NCBI GenBank assembly: GCA_035606355.1
Contig: DATNFO010000024.1
Location: 1-64,000 of the forward strand
Origin: Sulfopaludibacter sp035606355
GTDB lineage: Bacteria; Acidobacteriota; Terriglobia; Bryobacterales; Bryobacteraceae
DNA length: 64,000 bases
Direction of reading: 5' to 3'
Notes under the pieces: generated by a model
What the model saw: only the letters and a program-made list of their open reading frames with translations
The model's database searches: none
Told to the model about the DNA's origin: nothing
Part shown: piece after piece, positions 26,641-35,472 of the stretch
How the letters are laid out: each line of letters starts with the position of its first letter
Position numbering within the stretch: the first letter of the stretch is position 1
Program-made: the position numbers and the translations under genes

Positions 26641-29600
26641 ATGTCTTTCGTCCACCTGCACTGCCACACGGACTATTCGCTGCTCGACGGAGCTTGCGAC
26701 ATCGATCAGCTGATGCAGATCGTCTCCGAACAGAAAATGCCGGCCGTCGCCATGACGGACCACGGCAATCTTTTCGGCGCGGTGAAATTTTATAACGCCG
26801 CCAGGAACGCAGGCGTCCACCCGGTGATCGGGTGCGAGATGTATGTCGCGCAGCAAAGCCACAAGACGAGATCCGATACGGACCGGTACAACCATCTGGT
26901 GCTCCTGTGCGAAAACCAGGAGGGTTACAAGAATCTGATCGATCTTGTCTCCACGGCATATCTGGACGGCTTCTATTACAAGCCGCGCGTAGATATGGAC
27001 CTGCTGGCGCAGCATTCGAAGGGGCTGATCGCGATGTCGGCGTGCCTGCGCGGGCACATACCGGAAACCATCCTTTCCGATAAGTACGAAGATGCGCGGC
27101 GGCTCGCACATACTTACTCGGATATCTTCGGAAAGAATAACTTCTTCCTGGAGGTACAGGACCACCACTTAGAACAGGACAGGAGGCTGACTCCGGAGTT
27201 GGTGCGCATGAGCCACGAAACCGGACTCCCTCTGGTGGCGACCAACGATTCACACTATCTGCGCAAAGACGATGCGCGCGCGCACGAGATCCTGCTTTGC
27301 ATACAGACCGGCAAATCGTTCAACGATCCCAACCGCATGCGCTGGAGCACGCCGGATTTCTATTTGAAATCGCGCGAAGAGATGATGGAGTTATTCGGCG
27401 AGCTCGAAGACTCGCTGGATCGTACCTGGGAGATCGCGCAGCGCTGCAACGTCAAGCTGGAGAAAGTCAAAGAGCCGTTCCCGAAGTTCGAAGTTCCGCC
27501 GGAGCACTCCACCGACACTTACTTCGAGTATGTCGCGCGCCAGGGATTTGAGAAGCGGCGCGTTCGCCTCGAAGCCATGCGCGCCAAGGGCATTCTGAAG
27601 CACGATCTCGCTGAATATGCTGAGCGGCTGGACCGCGAGATCAAGATGATTCAGAACATGAAGTTCTCGGGCTACTTCCTGATCGTCTGGGATTTCATAC
27701 GCTATGCCAAGGATAACGGTATACCGGTAGGTCCGGGCCGCGGATCGGCGGCCGGCAGCCTGGTCGGGTACGCCATGGCGATTACGGATATTGACCCGCT
27801 GCAGTACGGCCTCCTCTTTGAGCGCTTTCTCAACCCCGAGCGAGTCAGCTTCCCCGATATTGACGTGGACTTTTGCATGAATCGCCGCGGCGAAGTGATT
27901 CACTACGTCACCCAGAAGTACGGCCGCGAGCAGGTTGCGCAGATCATTACGTTCAACACGCTCGGCGCGCGCGCCGCCATTAAAGACGTGGGACGCGTGC
28001 TCGAGATACCGTTCGCGGACGTCGAGCGGATGACAAAGATGGTGCCGAACGTCCTGAACATCTCTCTCACGGACGCGATGCAGCAGGAGCCCGGTTTCAA
28101 CGAGGCTGCCAAAAAAGATCCGCGCATGGACGATGTGCTGAAAGTAGCCCTGCGCCTCGAAGGGCTGTCGCGCAACTGCTCGGTGCATGCCGCGGGCGTG
28201 GTCATATCACCGCAACCGCTGAAAGAACTTGTTCCGTTGTACAAGACGAACCGCGACGAAATTGTGACGCAGTTCGATATGAGCGGCCTGGAGAAATTAT
28301 CGCTGCTCAAAATGGATTTCCTCGGGCTTACAACGCTGACGCTGATTCAGGATGCGCTGCGGCTCATCAAGAAGCGCCACGGCGTTGATCTTATTCCCGA
28401 AGATCTGCCGCTCGACGATAAGGGGACCTACGAAGTTTTCTGCAAAGGTTTCACCAGCGGAGTGTTCCAGTTCGAATCCAGCGGCATGCGCGACATTCTC
28501 CGCCGCTACCAGCCCAACCGGCTGGAAGATCTCACCGCCCTCAACGCCCTCTATCGGCCGGGCCCTATTCAGGGCGGCATGGTGGACGATTTTATCGAGC
28601 GCAAGTGGGGACGGCGCGCCGTGCAGTACGATCTCCCCGAGCTCAAGGAACTGCTCGAGGAAACTTACGGCGTAATTGTGTATCAGGAACAGGTGATGCA
28701 GATTTCCAATCGCATCGCCGGTTACTCCCTGGGCGACGCCGACTTACTGCGCCGCGCGATGGGTAAGAAAAAGGCCGAGGAAATGGCGAAGCAGCGCGAA
28801 CGCTTCGTCAAAGGCGCGGTGGAGCGCGGCTTCAATCAGAAGAAGGTCGAGAAGATTTTCGATCTGATGGAGCAGTTTGCCGGCTATGGTTTCAATAAGA
28901 GCCACTCCGCGGCTTACGCCTATCTGGCATTCGTCACCGCCTATCTCAAAGCGCACTACCCGATCGACTTTATGGCCGCGCTGCTCACGTCGGAAACGGG
29001 GAACACCGCCAAGGTAGTGAAGTACATCAACGAATGCCGCGAGATGGGCATCACGATTTTGCCGCCTGATGTCAACCATTCCGAGTGGAGCTTCACGCCG
29101 GACGGGCAGGCGATCCGCTTCGGTCTGGGCGCTGTGAAGAATCTTGGCCAGGGGGCTGTGGAAGCGATTACCAAGGCGCGGGAGGAAGTGGGCCGGTTCG
29201 AATCGCTCCATCAGTTCTGCGAGAAGGTAGACCTGAGCGCCATCAATCGCCGCATGATCGAAAGTCTGATCAAAGCGGGCGCCATGGATTCCCAGGTGGG
29301 CACCCGTTCCCAGAAGATGGCTGCGGTGGAAGGCGCAATGGAAGCCGGCCAGCGGGCGTGGCGCGACCGCGAAAGCGGCCAGGTGGGTCTGTTCGGCGAA
29401 GCGCTCCCCGATGAGCCGCATACGGCGCCGCTGCCGAATGTGCCCGATTGGACGGACAAGGAAAAGTTGGCTGGAGAGAAGGAGCTGCTCGGCTTCTGGG
29501 TCACCGGACATCCGCTCGACCGGTATTCCGATAAGGTTGCGGAGCTCGCCTCGCACGACAGCTCGAGCCTCGAAGGTCTCGCCAAAAATGCCGAGGTTTC

Positions 29601-30093
29601 CCTCTGCGGAGTGCTGACTGGAATTGCTCGCAAGCGCAATAAGGAAAGCAAACCGTGGGCTGCTATGGCCATCGAGGACCGCACCGGGTCGGTGGAAGCG
29701 ATGTGCTTCGCTACCAACTATGAGCGGCTTGCCAAGTTCATCGAGGAAGACACGGCTGTGCTCGTGCGTGGTTTGGTGTTGCCGGAAGAAAATGCGGCCC
29801 CCAAGATTTCGATCCAGGACATCATCGCGCTTGATAATGTCCGCGTCGATATGCCCAGCGTCATCGCGATCCGCGTGTGGCTGGGGCGCAACGGCGGTAA
29901 TGACCGGGCCGCGGCGCTAAACGACCTGTTCCGGAAGAAGCCGGGGGACACGCAGGTACGACTCCGATTGGAGGCTCCGCGGGACTTTTCGCTGCTCCTG
30001 GATGTCGCGGCGAAGGTGCGGCCTGACCGGCAGTTCAAAGCGGAGCTCGAACAGATCTGCGGCCCGGAGTGCCTGGAGAGGGTCGCAGGGTAG
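26641..30093 (+). CDS. dnaE: DNA polymerase III alpha subunit
   Basis: A 1150-residue replicative polymerase from the ATG at 26641. The N-terminal PHP domain begins FVHLHCHTDYSLLDGACD. The polymerase domain has PGRGSAAGSLVGYA and the catalytic Asp pair D406/D408 in FPDIDVDFCMNR. Further on are the tandem HhH-type region (ATGINPSE-equivalent segments NRLEDLTALNALYRPGP), the clamp-binding and OB-fold part (SLCGVLTGIARKRNKE at about 985), and a short tail. The AAGGAG lies 13 nt upstream, a little far. It seems to be monocistronic or to lead to accA 23 bp downstream. Confidence 0.96.
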   Translation: MSFVHLHCHTDYSLLDGACDIDQLMQIVSEQKMPAVAMTDHGNLFGAVKFYNAARNAGVHPVIGCEMYVAQQSHKTRSDTDRYNHLVLLCENQEGYKNLIDLVSTAYLDGFYYKPRVDMDLLAQHSKGLIAMSACLRGHIPETILSDKYEDARRLAHTYSDIFGKNNFFLEVQDHHLEQDRRLTPELVRMSHETGLPLVATNDSHYLRKDDARAHEILLCIQTGKSFNDPNRMRWSTPDFYLKSREEMMELFGELEDSLDRTWEIAQRCNVKLEKVKEPFPKFEVPPEHSTDTYFEYVARQGFEKRRVRLEAMRAKGILKHDLAEYAERLDREIKMIQNMKFSGYFLIVWDFIRYAKDNGIPVGPGRGSAAGSLVGYAMAITDIDPLQYGLLFERFLNPERVSFPDIDVDFCMNRRGEVIHYVTQKYGREQVAQIITFNTLGARAAIKDVGRVLEIPFADVERMTKMVPNVLNISLTDAMQQEPGFNEAAKKDPRMDDVLKVALRLEGLSRNCSVHAAGVVISPQPLKELVPLYKTNRDEIVTQFDMSGLEKLSLLKMDFLGLTTLTLIQDALRLIKKRHGVDLIPEDLPLDDKGTYEVFCKGFTSGVFQFESSGMRDILRRYQPNRLEDLTALNALYRPGPIQGGMVDDFIERKWGRRAVQYDLPELKELLEETYGVIVYQEQVMQISNRIAGYSLGDADLLRRAMGKKKAEEMAKQRERFVKGAVERGFNQKKVEKIFDLMEQFAGYGFNKSHSAAYAYLAFVTAYLKAHYPIDFMAALLTSETGNTAKVVKYINECREMGITILPPDVNHSEWSFTPDGQAIRFGLGAVKNLGQGAVEAITKAREEVGRFESLHQFCEKVDLSAINRRMIESLIKAGAMDSQVGTRSQKMAAVEGAMEAGQRAWRDRESGQVGLFGEALPDEPHTAPLPNVPDWTDKEKLAGEKELLGFWVTGHPLDRYSDKVAELASHDSSSLEGLAKNAEVSLCGVLTGIARKRNKESKPWAAMAIEDRTGSVEAMCFATNYERLAKFIEEDTAVLVRGLVLPEENAAPKISIQDIIALDNVRVDMPSVIAIRVWLGRNGGNDRAAALNDLFRKKPGDTQVRLRLEAPRDFSLLLDVAAKVRPDRQFKAELEQICGPECLERVAG

Positions 30094-30116
30094 CCACCCG
30101 CTCCGCTACTGCTAAA

Positions 30117-30974
30117 ATGTTGCGAGTGGAACCCGAACCGCCGGAAAGCGCCGCGACTGAGCAGCCGCTGGAGACAAAGAACCCCGCATGGCGTCGCGTG
30201 CTCCTTGCGCGGCATCCCAAGCGGCCATATGCGCTCGATTACATTGAGCGCCTGTGCACCGGCTTTCATGAGATTCACGGCGACCGCCTGTTCGGCGACG
30301 ACCCATCCATTATCACCGGCTTCGCCGAATTCGATGAACAACCCGTCATGCTCGTCGCCGAGCAAAAAGGCCGCGACACCAAGCAGCGCCTGCACCGCAA
30401 TTTCGGCATGCCCAAGCCCGAGGGTTATCGCAAAGCCCTGCGCGCCATGCAAATGGCCGCGAAGTTCGGCCGTCCGGTGATAACGTTCCTGGATACGCCC
30501 GGCGCTTACCCTGGCATCGACGCCGAGGAGCGCGGTCAGGCGGAGGCGATCGCGCGTAATCTACGGGAAATGGCGAGACTGCCCGTTCCGGTCCTGGTCA
30601 TTGTCATCGGGGAGGGCGGTAGCGGCGGCGCTCTGGCGCTGGGAGTTGGAAATGTCGTACTGATGATGGAAAACTCTGTCTACAGCGTCATTTCACCGGA
30701 AAGCTGTGCCAGCATTATTTATCGCGATTCCGGAAAGGCTGAACAGGCTGCGGCGGCACTCCGCCTCACCGCCGAAGATCTGGATTCCTTCGGTCTGATC
30801 GACGGAATTGTGCCTGAACCGGCGGGCGGCGCCCAGGAAGACCACGACGCCGCGGCGGAGTCCCTGCGCGACGCGGTCCGCACGCACCTGCAGCCGTTGC
30901 TTGGCATGACCGGCGAGCAATTGGTGGCGCACCGCTACGCGAAATTCCGCAAGATGGGCAATGCCTTCGCATGA
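30117..30974 (+). CDS. accA: Acetyl-CoA carboxylase carboxyltransferase subunit alpha
   Basis: A 285-residue protein from the ATG at 30117. The typical crotonase-like core is present: RLFGDDPSIITGFAEFD, KGRDTKQRLHRNFGMPKPEGYRKALR, FLDTPGAYPGIDAEERGQ and IGEGGSGGALALGVGN. It works with AccD to carboxylate biotin-bound acetyl-CoA and make malonyl-CoA. It is somewhat shorter than E. coli AccA (319 residues) at the N-terminus. Its stop overlaps the next small gene (ATGA). Confidence 0.94.
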   Translation: MLRVEPEPPESAATEQPLETKNPAWRRVLLARHPKRPYALDYIERLCTGFHEIHGDRLFGDDPSIITGFAEFDEQPVMLVAEQKGRDTKQRLHRNFGMPKPEGYRKALRAMQMAAKFGRPVITFLDTPGAYPGIDAEERGQAEAIARNLREMARLPVPVLVIVIGEGGSGGALALGVGNVVLMMENSVYSVISPESCASIIYRDSGKAEQAAAALRLTAEDLDSFGLIDGIVPEPAGGAQEDHDAAAESLRDAVRTHLQPLLGMTGEQLVAHRYAKFRKMGNAFA

Positions 30975-31234
30975 AAAAGACTGTTCTTCTCGGCGTGCTG
31001 TTTGCCGTCGTTGTCTTCGGCTTTATCGTTTATTCCAGCTTTAAGCCGAAGGCGTACCGGGTGCGAGTCTGCATCACCTTCAAAGGAAATCGCGACTGCC
31101 GCACCGCGTCGGCGGATACTAGGCAGGATGCTCTCCGTACCGCGGCTACAAACGCGTGCGCACAACTCGCCGGCGGCGTTATCGAAAGCAGCCAGTGTGA
31201 GAACACACCGCCGGATTCCACCGACTGGCAGTAG
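30971..31234 (+). CDS. Small membrane-anchored protein of unknown function
   Basis: An 87-residue product with one N-terminal hydrophobic segment (residues 4-22, KTVLLGVLFAVVVFGFIVY), probably an anchor or uncleaved signal. The rest is small and has four cysteines (two in the CITFKGNRDC segment, then CAQLAGG and SSQCEN) which may form disulfides in the periplasm. It shares a 4-bp stop/start overlap with accA, so it is co-transcribed. I do not recognise a family. Confidence 0.6.
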   Translation: MKKTVLLGVLFAVVVFGFIVYSSFKPKAYRVRVCITFKGNRDCRTASADTRQDALRTAATNACAQLAGGVIESSQCENTPPDSTDWQ

Positions 31235-31396
31235 AGGCGGCCGGCGCCTGCTAAGAATCGGCCTTCTGCCGCGTCACATACCCTAAGGTCCTCACTGCAA
31301 AGCAAAAAGACCTGCGGGTGTAAAATAAATCCTGAACTCCAGCCATTCATATTGCGTCTAATCAAGTGATAGGGAAATCTACGGGAGATCGTCGCC

Positions 31397-32824
31397 GTGA
31401 AGCGTAAATGGAAGATTCTTTTGTCTTTGGTGGGCGTTTTCGTCGCTGCTGCCGGCGTTTATGCCAGCACGGTCTATTCGAAGCGCGGCATCGTGACCGT
31501 ACAGACCGGCCGCGTGGTGAAGCAGGACCTTGTTTCCCGTGTCACGGCTTCGGGAGAAATCAAACCCAAGAACTACATTAATATCGGCGCCAACGCCATG
31601 GGGGACATCACCGAGATTCTGGTGAAGGAAGGCGACCACGTTCGCAAAGGCCAGCTTCTAGCCAGAATCGAAAATGTCCAACCCGAGGCGGACGTAAAGG
31701 CCCAGCAAGCCGCTCTCGCATCCTCAGAAGCCGATTCCGCCAGCGCCGAGGCCGCAGTGCAGGTCGCCGACGAGAATATTAAGACCATGCAGGCGCAGGT
31801 GGATAAAGACAAAGCCGATCTCGCCCGTATGAAGGCCGAACTCGATCGCAGCACCGAGCTGTTCAATGAAAAGCTCCTGGCGAAGCAGGACTTCGACCTG
31901 AAGAAATACACCTACGAGGCCCAGGTTGCCGCTATCCGCGCCGACCAAACCCGGCTCGTTCAAGCGCAAGGCCAGCGCCAGCAACAGGCGGCGCAACTGG
32001 CCGGCACACAGAAGCGTATCGCTCAGAGCCGGGCCGGGCTGGTCCGCGTGGAAGACATTCTGCATAAGCATGATGCCATCGCCCCTCTCGACGGCATCGT
32101 CACCAATCTGCCCGTGCGCGTGGGCGAAACCGTCGTGCAGGGAATCCAGAACTCCGCAGGCAGCATCATCATGACGATCGCCGACATGAGCGTGATTACC
32201 GCGGAAGTGAAAGTCGACGAGACGGATATCGTCAACGTGCGGCTGAATCAGCCCGCCGACATCACCATCGACGCCATTCCAAACAAGACCTTCAAAGGCC
32301 ACGTGACCGAAATCGGCAATACCGCGATTCTGCGTTCTACCGGCCAAGCCGCGTCCCAGAGCGCGATTTCGAGCCAGGAAGCCAAGGATTTCAAAGTGGT
32401 GATCGCAATGGACAACCCGCCCGATGAGGTGCGCCCGGGTCTTTCCTGTACCGCGAAGATCGTAACCGCCACGCGACCGAGCACCCTAACGATCCCGATT
32501 CAGGCGCTTACCGTCCGGCAGCGAGGCGATCTGGAGGCTAAGCCGGCCAACGGCGGCACCGCCGAGGCGGCCCCCAAACTCGATCCGGCCGCCGAGAAGC
32601 TGAAAAAAGAAGAGCTCCAGGGCGTTTTCGTAATTTCCGGCGGTAAAGCCCAGTTCCGCAAGGTGGACACGGGAATCACCGGCGATACTGATATCGAAGT
32701 GCTGAACGGGTTGAAGGAAGGCGACGAAATCATCACTGGCACATATCAGGTGATTCGCACCATCCGCAACGAAACGCCAGTGAAAGTAGATAACAAAGTA
32801 CCCGATACGGCGTCTAAAACGTAG
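31397..32824 (+). CDS. Periplasmic adaptor (membrane-fusion protein), MacA-like
   Basis: A 475-residue protein starting with GTG at 31397. Residues 6-27 are the membrane anchor. Biotinyl-lipoyl hairpin (GDITEILVKEGDHVRKGQLL) flanks a long alpha-helical coiled-coil at about 95-210 (repeated Q/A/D/E heptads), then a beta-barrel and membrane-proximal domain. The C-terminal part includes EVLNGLKEGDEIITGTYQVIRT. It should bridge an inner-membrane transporter to an outer-membrane channel. The downstream gene is an ABC ATPase 14 bp away; no permease or TolC follows in the window. Confidence 0.85.
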   Translation: MKRKWKILLSLVGVFVAAAGVYASTVYSKRGIVTVQTGRVVKQDLVSRVTASGEIKPKNYINIGANAMGDITEILVKEGDHVRKGQLLARIENVQPEADVKAQQAALASSEADSASAEAAVQVADENIKTMQAQVDKDKADLARMKAELDRSTELFNEKLLAKQDFDLKKYTYEAQVAAIRADQTRLVQAQGQRQQQAAQLAGTQKRIAQSRAGLVRVEDILHKHDAIAPLDGIVTNLPVRVGETVVQGIQNSAGSIIMTIADMSVITAEVKVDETDIVNVRLNQPADITIDAIPNKTFKGHVTEIGNTAILRSTGQAASQSAISSQEAKDFKVVIAMDNPPDEVRPGLSCTAKIVTATRPSTLTIPIQALTVRQRGDLEAKPANGGTAEAAPKLDPAAEKLKKEELQGVFVISGGKAQFRKVDTGITGDTDIEVLNGLKEGDEIITGTYQVIRTIRNETPVKVDNKVPDTASKT

Positions 32825-32838
32825 CCCGAGCGATCATC

Positions 32839-33579
32839 ATGGCAGCTATCGCAGAAAAGACACTCCTCGAGCGCGGCGCGCAGCTCAAGCGTGACGGCAT
32901 CGTCATTCGAACCTACGATCTCTGGAAGACCTACATCATGGGCGACCAGGAGATTCACGCCGTCTCGGGAGTCGACATCGAGATCAAGCGCGGCGAGTAC
33001 GTGGCGATTATGGGTCCTTCAGGTTCGGGAAAGAGCACGCTCATGAACCTGATCGGCTGCCTCGACACCCCGACGAAGGGGCAATATTACATCAACGGCA
33101 GTCTGGTCAGTGACATGACGGACGATGAACTGGCGCGCATCCGGAACAAGGAAATCGGGTTCGTGTTCCAGACGTTTAACCTGCTGCCGCGCGCGTCTTC
33201 CCTGCACAATGTGGAACTGCCGCTGATTTACGCCGGCATTTCCGCGGCCGAGCGCATCGAGAAGGCCAAGCTCGCGATGCGCCAGGTGGATCTTGAAAAG
33301 CGCATGGATCACAAACCCAATGAGCTTTCCGGCGGACAGCGTCAGCGTGTCGCTATTGCCCGCGCCCTGGTGAACAACCCTTCGATTTTGCTGGCCGACG
33401 AACCCACCGGCAATTTGGACACGGCGACTGGAAACGAGATTATGGGTCTTTTCGAGAGGCTTCACTCGGAAGGGAATACCATCGTGCTCGTCACCCACGA
33501 ACACGACATCGCGCTCCACGCTCATCGGGTCATCAGCATCCGCGACGGCAAAGTGGAGCGCGACGAGAAGATCAAGTAG
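32839..33579 (+). CDS. ABC transporter ATP-binding protein, MacB/LolD-type
   Basis: A 246-residue ATPase. Walker A is GPSGSGKS at 59-66, signature LSGGQRQRVAIARAL, Walker B ILLADEPTG with the glutamate/glycine neighbours typical of the MacB/LolD family. Switch His is in LVTHEHDIALHAHR. It is fully formed, but the permease that normally follows (MacB membrane part) is absent; instead the next gene is on the opposite strand. It may work with a permease coded elsewhere. Confidence 0.9.
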   Translation: MAAIAEKTLLERGAQLKRDGIVIRTYDLWKTYIMGDQEIHAVSGVDIEIKRGEYVAIMGPSGSGKSTLMNLIGCLDTPTKGQYYINGSLVSDMTDDELARIRNKEIGFVFQTFNLLPRASSLHNVELPLIYAGISAAERIEKAKLAMRQVDLEKRMDHKPNELSGGQRQRVAIARALVNNPSILLADEPTGNLDTATGNEIMGLFERLHSEGNTIVLVTHEHDIALHAHRVISIRDGKVERDEKIK

Positions 33580-33581
33580 CG

Positions 33582-34313
33582 CTACTGAACGATGTGAGCC
33601 GTGAGTACCAGGAACAGCGCCTGGTTGCGTTCGATTCCGAGCCGTCCCACCACCACCTTCTGCCCTTCCTTGATGTCGATATCCGTATCGAGGCCTAAGT
33701 TCCGAAAACTCACTCCACCGCCGGTATCATATGGGACCTTGCTGTTGGCACTCATGCCGTCCAAGCGCACGGTGTTCCCGTCTGGGGTGGTACTGGCCGA
33801 ATTGATTCGAAAGGAAGTCTCTACGGGGACCGGGCGCCCATTAATGTCTATCGCGCCACCGGAGCTCTGTGTGCTGGCTCGTTGACCGGTACGGGTGCGC
33901 AGCGTGAGCAGGTCCATCAAACGGTACCCCTTGAACGGGAACGCGTTCTTTAGCTGCGACACCACGGGGTCTAGGTCCTTCGGTATGGTTCCCTCAGCTT
34001 CGCCTCCGACGATCAGATATACGGTCAGGTCAATGTTCTTTGGAGCCGACGCGGGAACATCAAGCCGATTGATGGCGTCTTCGATCGCGGGCATCTGAGT
34101 CGAATTCCCGGATACCGAGAGCGTGTGCATCTCCTTATTGGGAATCATTTGCGTGTCCGGGAAGATGCGAACCGAATTGAAGAGCCGCTCCGGGTCGGCG
34201 TATTTCAGTACGAAGAGTTTGGTCACACGGTGCGGCGGCTCCGTCTGTGAGCTCGTTGTTTGCGCCAGCAGCGGCAGCGTGAGAGAGAAGATGGCGAGTA
34301 CTGCACGTTTCAT
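33582..34313 (-). CDS. Secreted secretin-like short protein, last gene of an ECF-sigma operon
   Basis: A 243-residue protein with a signal peptide ending LLAQ. The sequence KLFVLKYADPERLFNSVRIF then IEDAINRLDVP resembles a NolW/secretin N1-type ring-building fold. The C-terminal half (LRTRTGQRAS to the end, with EGQKVVVGRLGIERN) resembles the start of a secretin core domain but is far too short to form a pore. It probably acts in the periplasm or envelope. It follows the anti-sigma gene by 2 bp, so it belongs to that operon. The function is unknown. Confidence 0.55.
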   Translation of the reverse strand: MKRAVLAIFSLTLPLLAQTTSSQTEPPHRVTKLFVLKYADPERLFNSVRIFPDTQMIPNKEMHTLSVSGNSTQMPAIEDAINRLDVPASAPKNIDLTVYLIVGGEAEGTIPKDLDPVVSQLKNAFPFKGYRLMDLLTLRTRTGQRASTQSSGGAIDINGRPVPVETSFRINSASTTPDGNTVRLDGMSANSKVPYDTGGGVSFRNLGLDTDIDIKEGQKVVVGRLGIERNQALFLVLTAHIVQ

Positions 34314-34315
34314 GT

Positions 34316-34840
34316 CTATTCTCCTGATTTAGCAGTGATCCAATAAATAACTACATTGGGGTCATCCGTTACCAGCTTGACCACCAGCGGTTTCACTTCC
34401 GGTGCCGATGGGGCCACCGGAATGAGTTTCGGCCGGAGCGCGCGGTGCATCGCGACACGGTGAACCCGTAGCGGCACCGGAGCAGCAACAGGAAGGGATA
34501 TCGAAGGCGCAGGCGGCAGCGCGATGGCGCGTACCGGAAGCTGCTCCGGCCGCGATGGAGCCTCAAAAGCGAACAGTAGCGCCGCTGCTGCAGCGAGTGC
34601 CGCTGTCGCCGCCCATTGCCAAAGCCTGCGCCGCGAGGGTGCTACACTCCCCAGGACCCGCGCGCGCACCGCCGCATAATCCGAATCCCGCAGCACAGCG
34701 AGGCAGGCGCGCATCTCTTCGGCAGCACGCCGGCACACAGCACACGTGCTCAGATGGGCATCCACGGCAGCAGCCTCGGCTGCATCCACCGGACCGCTGC
34801 AATATGCCGCGACCCTTGCTTCCCACTCTGCGCAACTCAT
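34316..34840 (-). CDS. Membrane anti-sigma factor with zinc-finger (ZAS) motif
   Basis: A 174-residue protein. The N-terminus holds the zinc-binding pattern H29-x3-C33-x2-C36 with an upstream C3, the mark of ECF anti-sigma factors. A transmembrane segment follows at about 73-92 (LWQWAATAALAAAAALLFAF), then a proline- and alanine-rich periplasmic tail of 80 residues. It should hold its sigma factor inactive until an envelope signal arrives. The start overlaps the sigma gene stop by 4 bp. Confidence 0.85.
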   Translation of the reverse strand: MSCAEWEARVAAYCSGPVDAAEAAAVDAHLSTCAVCRRAAEEMRACLAVLRDSDYAAVRARVLGSVAPSRRRLWQWAATAALAAAAALLFAFEAPSRPEQLPVRAIALPPAPSISLPVAAPVPLRVHRVAMHRALRPKLIPVAPSAPEVKPLVVKLVTDDPNVVIYWITAKSGE

Positions 34841-35400
34841 CGGACCCTCCTGAAATACCGTTCCACAAACGCCTTCATTTTGATCCGGGCTTTCGAACTC
34901 TGACTCCGCACCGTGGCCTCAGTCACTCCGAGCGTGCGCGCCACCTCCGCGGTCGATTGCCCCTCCAGATCCCGCATCGTCAGCGCCGCCCTTTCCCGCT
35001 CGCTCAATCGCCGGAGGCTCACATCGAGCGCCAGCCGCCGCTCTCGCTCCACGGGATCGAGCGCCGGGTCTTCAGCGCCTGCTTCGGGCGCCGATTCCAG
35101 AGGCTCTGACGCCGGCGATCGCCTCCGCAGGTTGTGACACTCATTCACAGTCACGCGATACAGCCACCCCGCGATGTTCCGCGGCTCCACCTTCCCGACG
35201 TTGCGATACAGTTTGAGGAAGACTTCCTGGGACACATCCTTCGCGTCCTCCAGGTTGCCGGTAAAGCGCAAAGCGGTTGCGAGCACCAGGCGCTCATGCT
35301 GGCGCATCAGCAGCTCGAAAGCCGCCGTATCGTTCGCGCCAGTGCCTTCGGTCGCCGCTAGCACCGGTATCGCCGCCGCCGTAAGTTCCAGTGGCTTCAT
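34837..35400 (-). CDS. ECF sigma factor
   Basis: A 187-residue sigma-70 family protein with region 2 (AFELLMRQHERLVLATALRF, DVSQEVFLKLYRN) and region 4 (LDVSLRRLSERERAALTMRD, then AEVARTLGVTEATVRSQSSK). A short acidic linker lies between them. It should direct transcription of envelope or stress genes. The gene is first in a three-gene operon with its cognate anti-sigma factor and a secretin-like protein. It is divergent from the PLP decarboxylase; a 5-bp inverted repeat (GTTAC/GTAAC) at 35456-35468 lies between the two. Confidence 0.9.
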   Translation of the reverse strand: MKPLELTAAAIPVLAATEGTGANDTAAFELLMRQHERLVLATALRFTGNLEDAKDVSQEVFLKLYRNVGKVEPRNIAGWLYRVTVNECHNLRRRSPASEPLESAPEAGAEDPALDPVERERRLALDVSLRRLSERERAALTMRDLEGQSTAEVARTLGVTEATVRSQSSKARIKMKAFVERYFRRVR

Positions 35401-35455
35401 CCTCTACCTGATAAACTCGCCGGACGGCGAAAACGTGTATGCCAATTTGCATCCT

Positions 35456-35468
35456 GTTACCCTGTAAC
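35456..35468. promoter_or_regulatory. Inverted repeat between the ECF sigma and decarboxylase genes
   Basis: GTTAC-CCT-GTAAC lies 4 bp before the decarboxylase ATG and 56 bp before the sigma start. It may be an operator; no clear ECF promoter is seen in the 72-bp gap. Confidence 0.25.
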
Positions 35469-35472
35469 GTCC

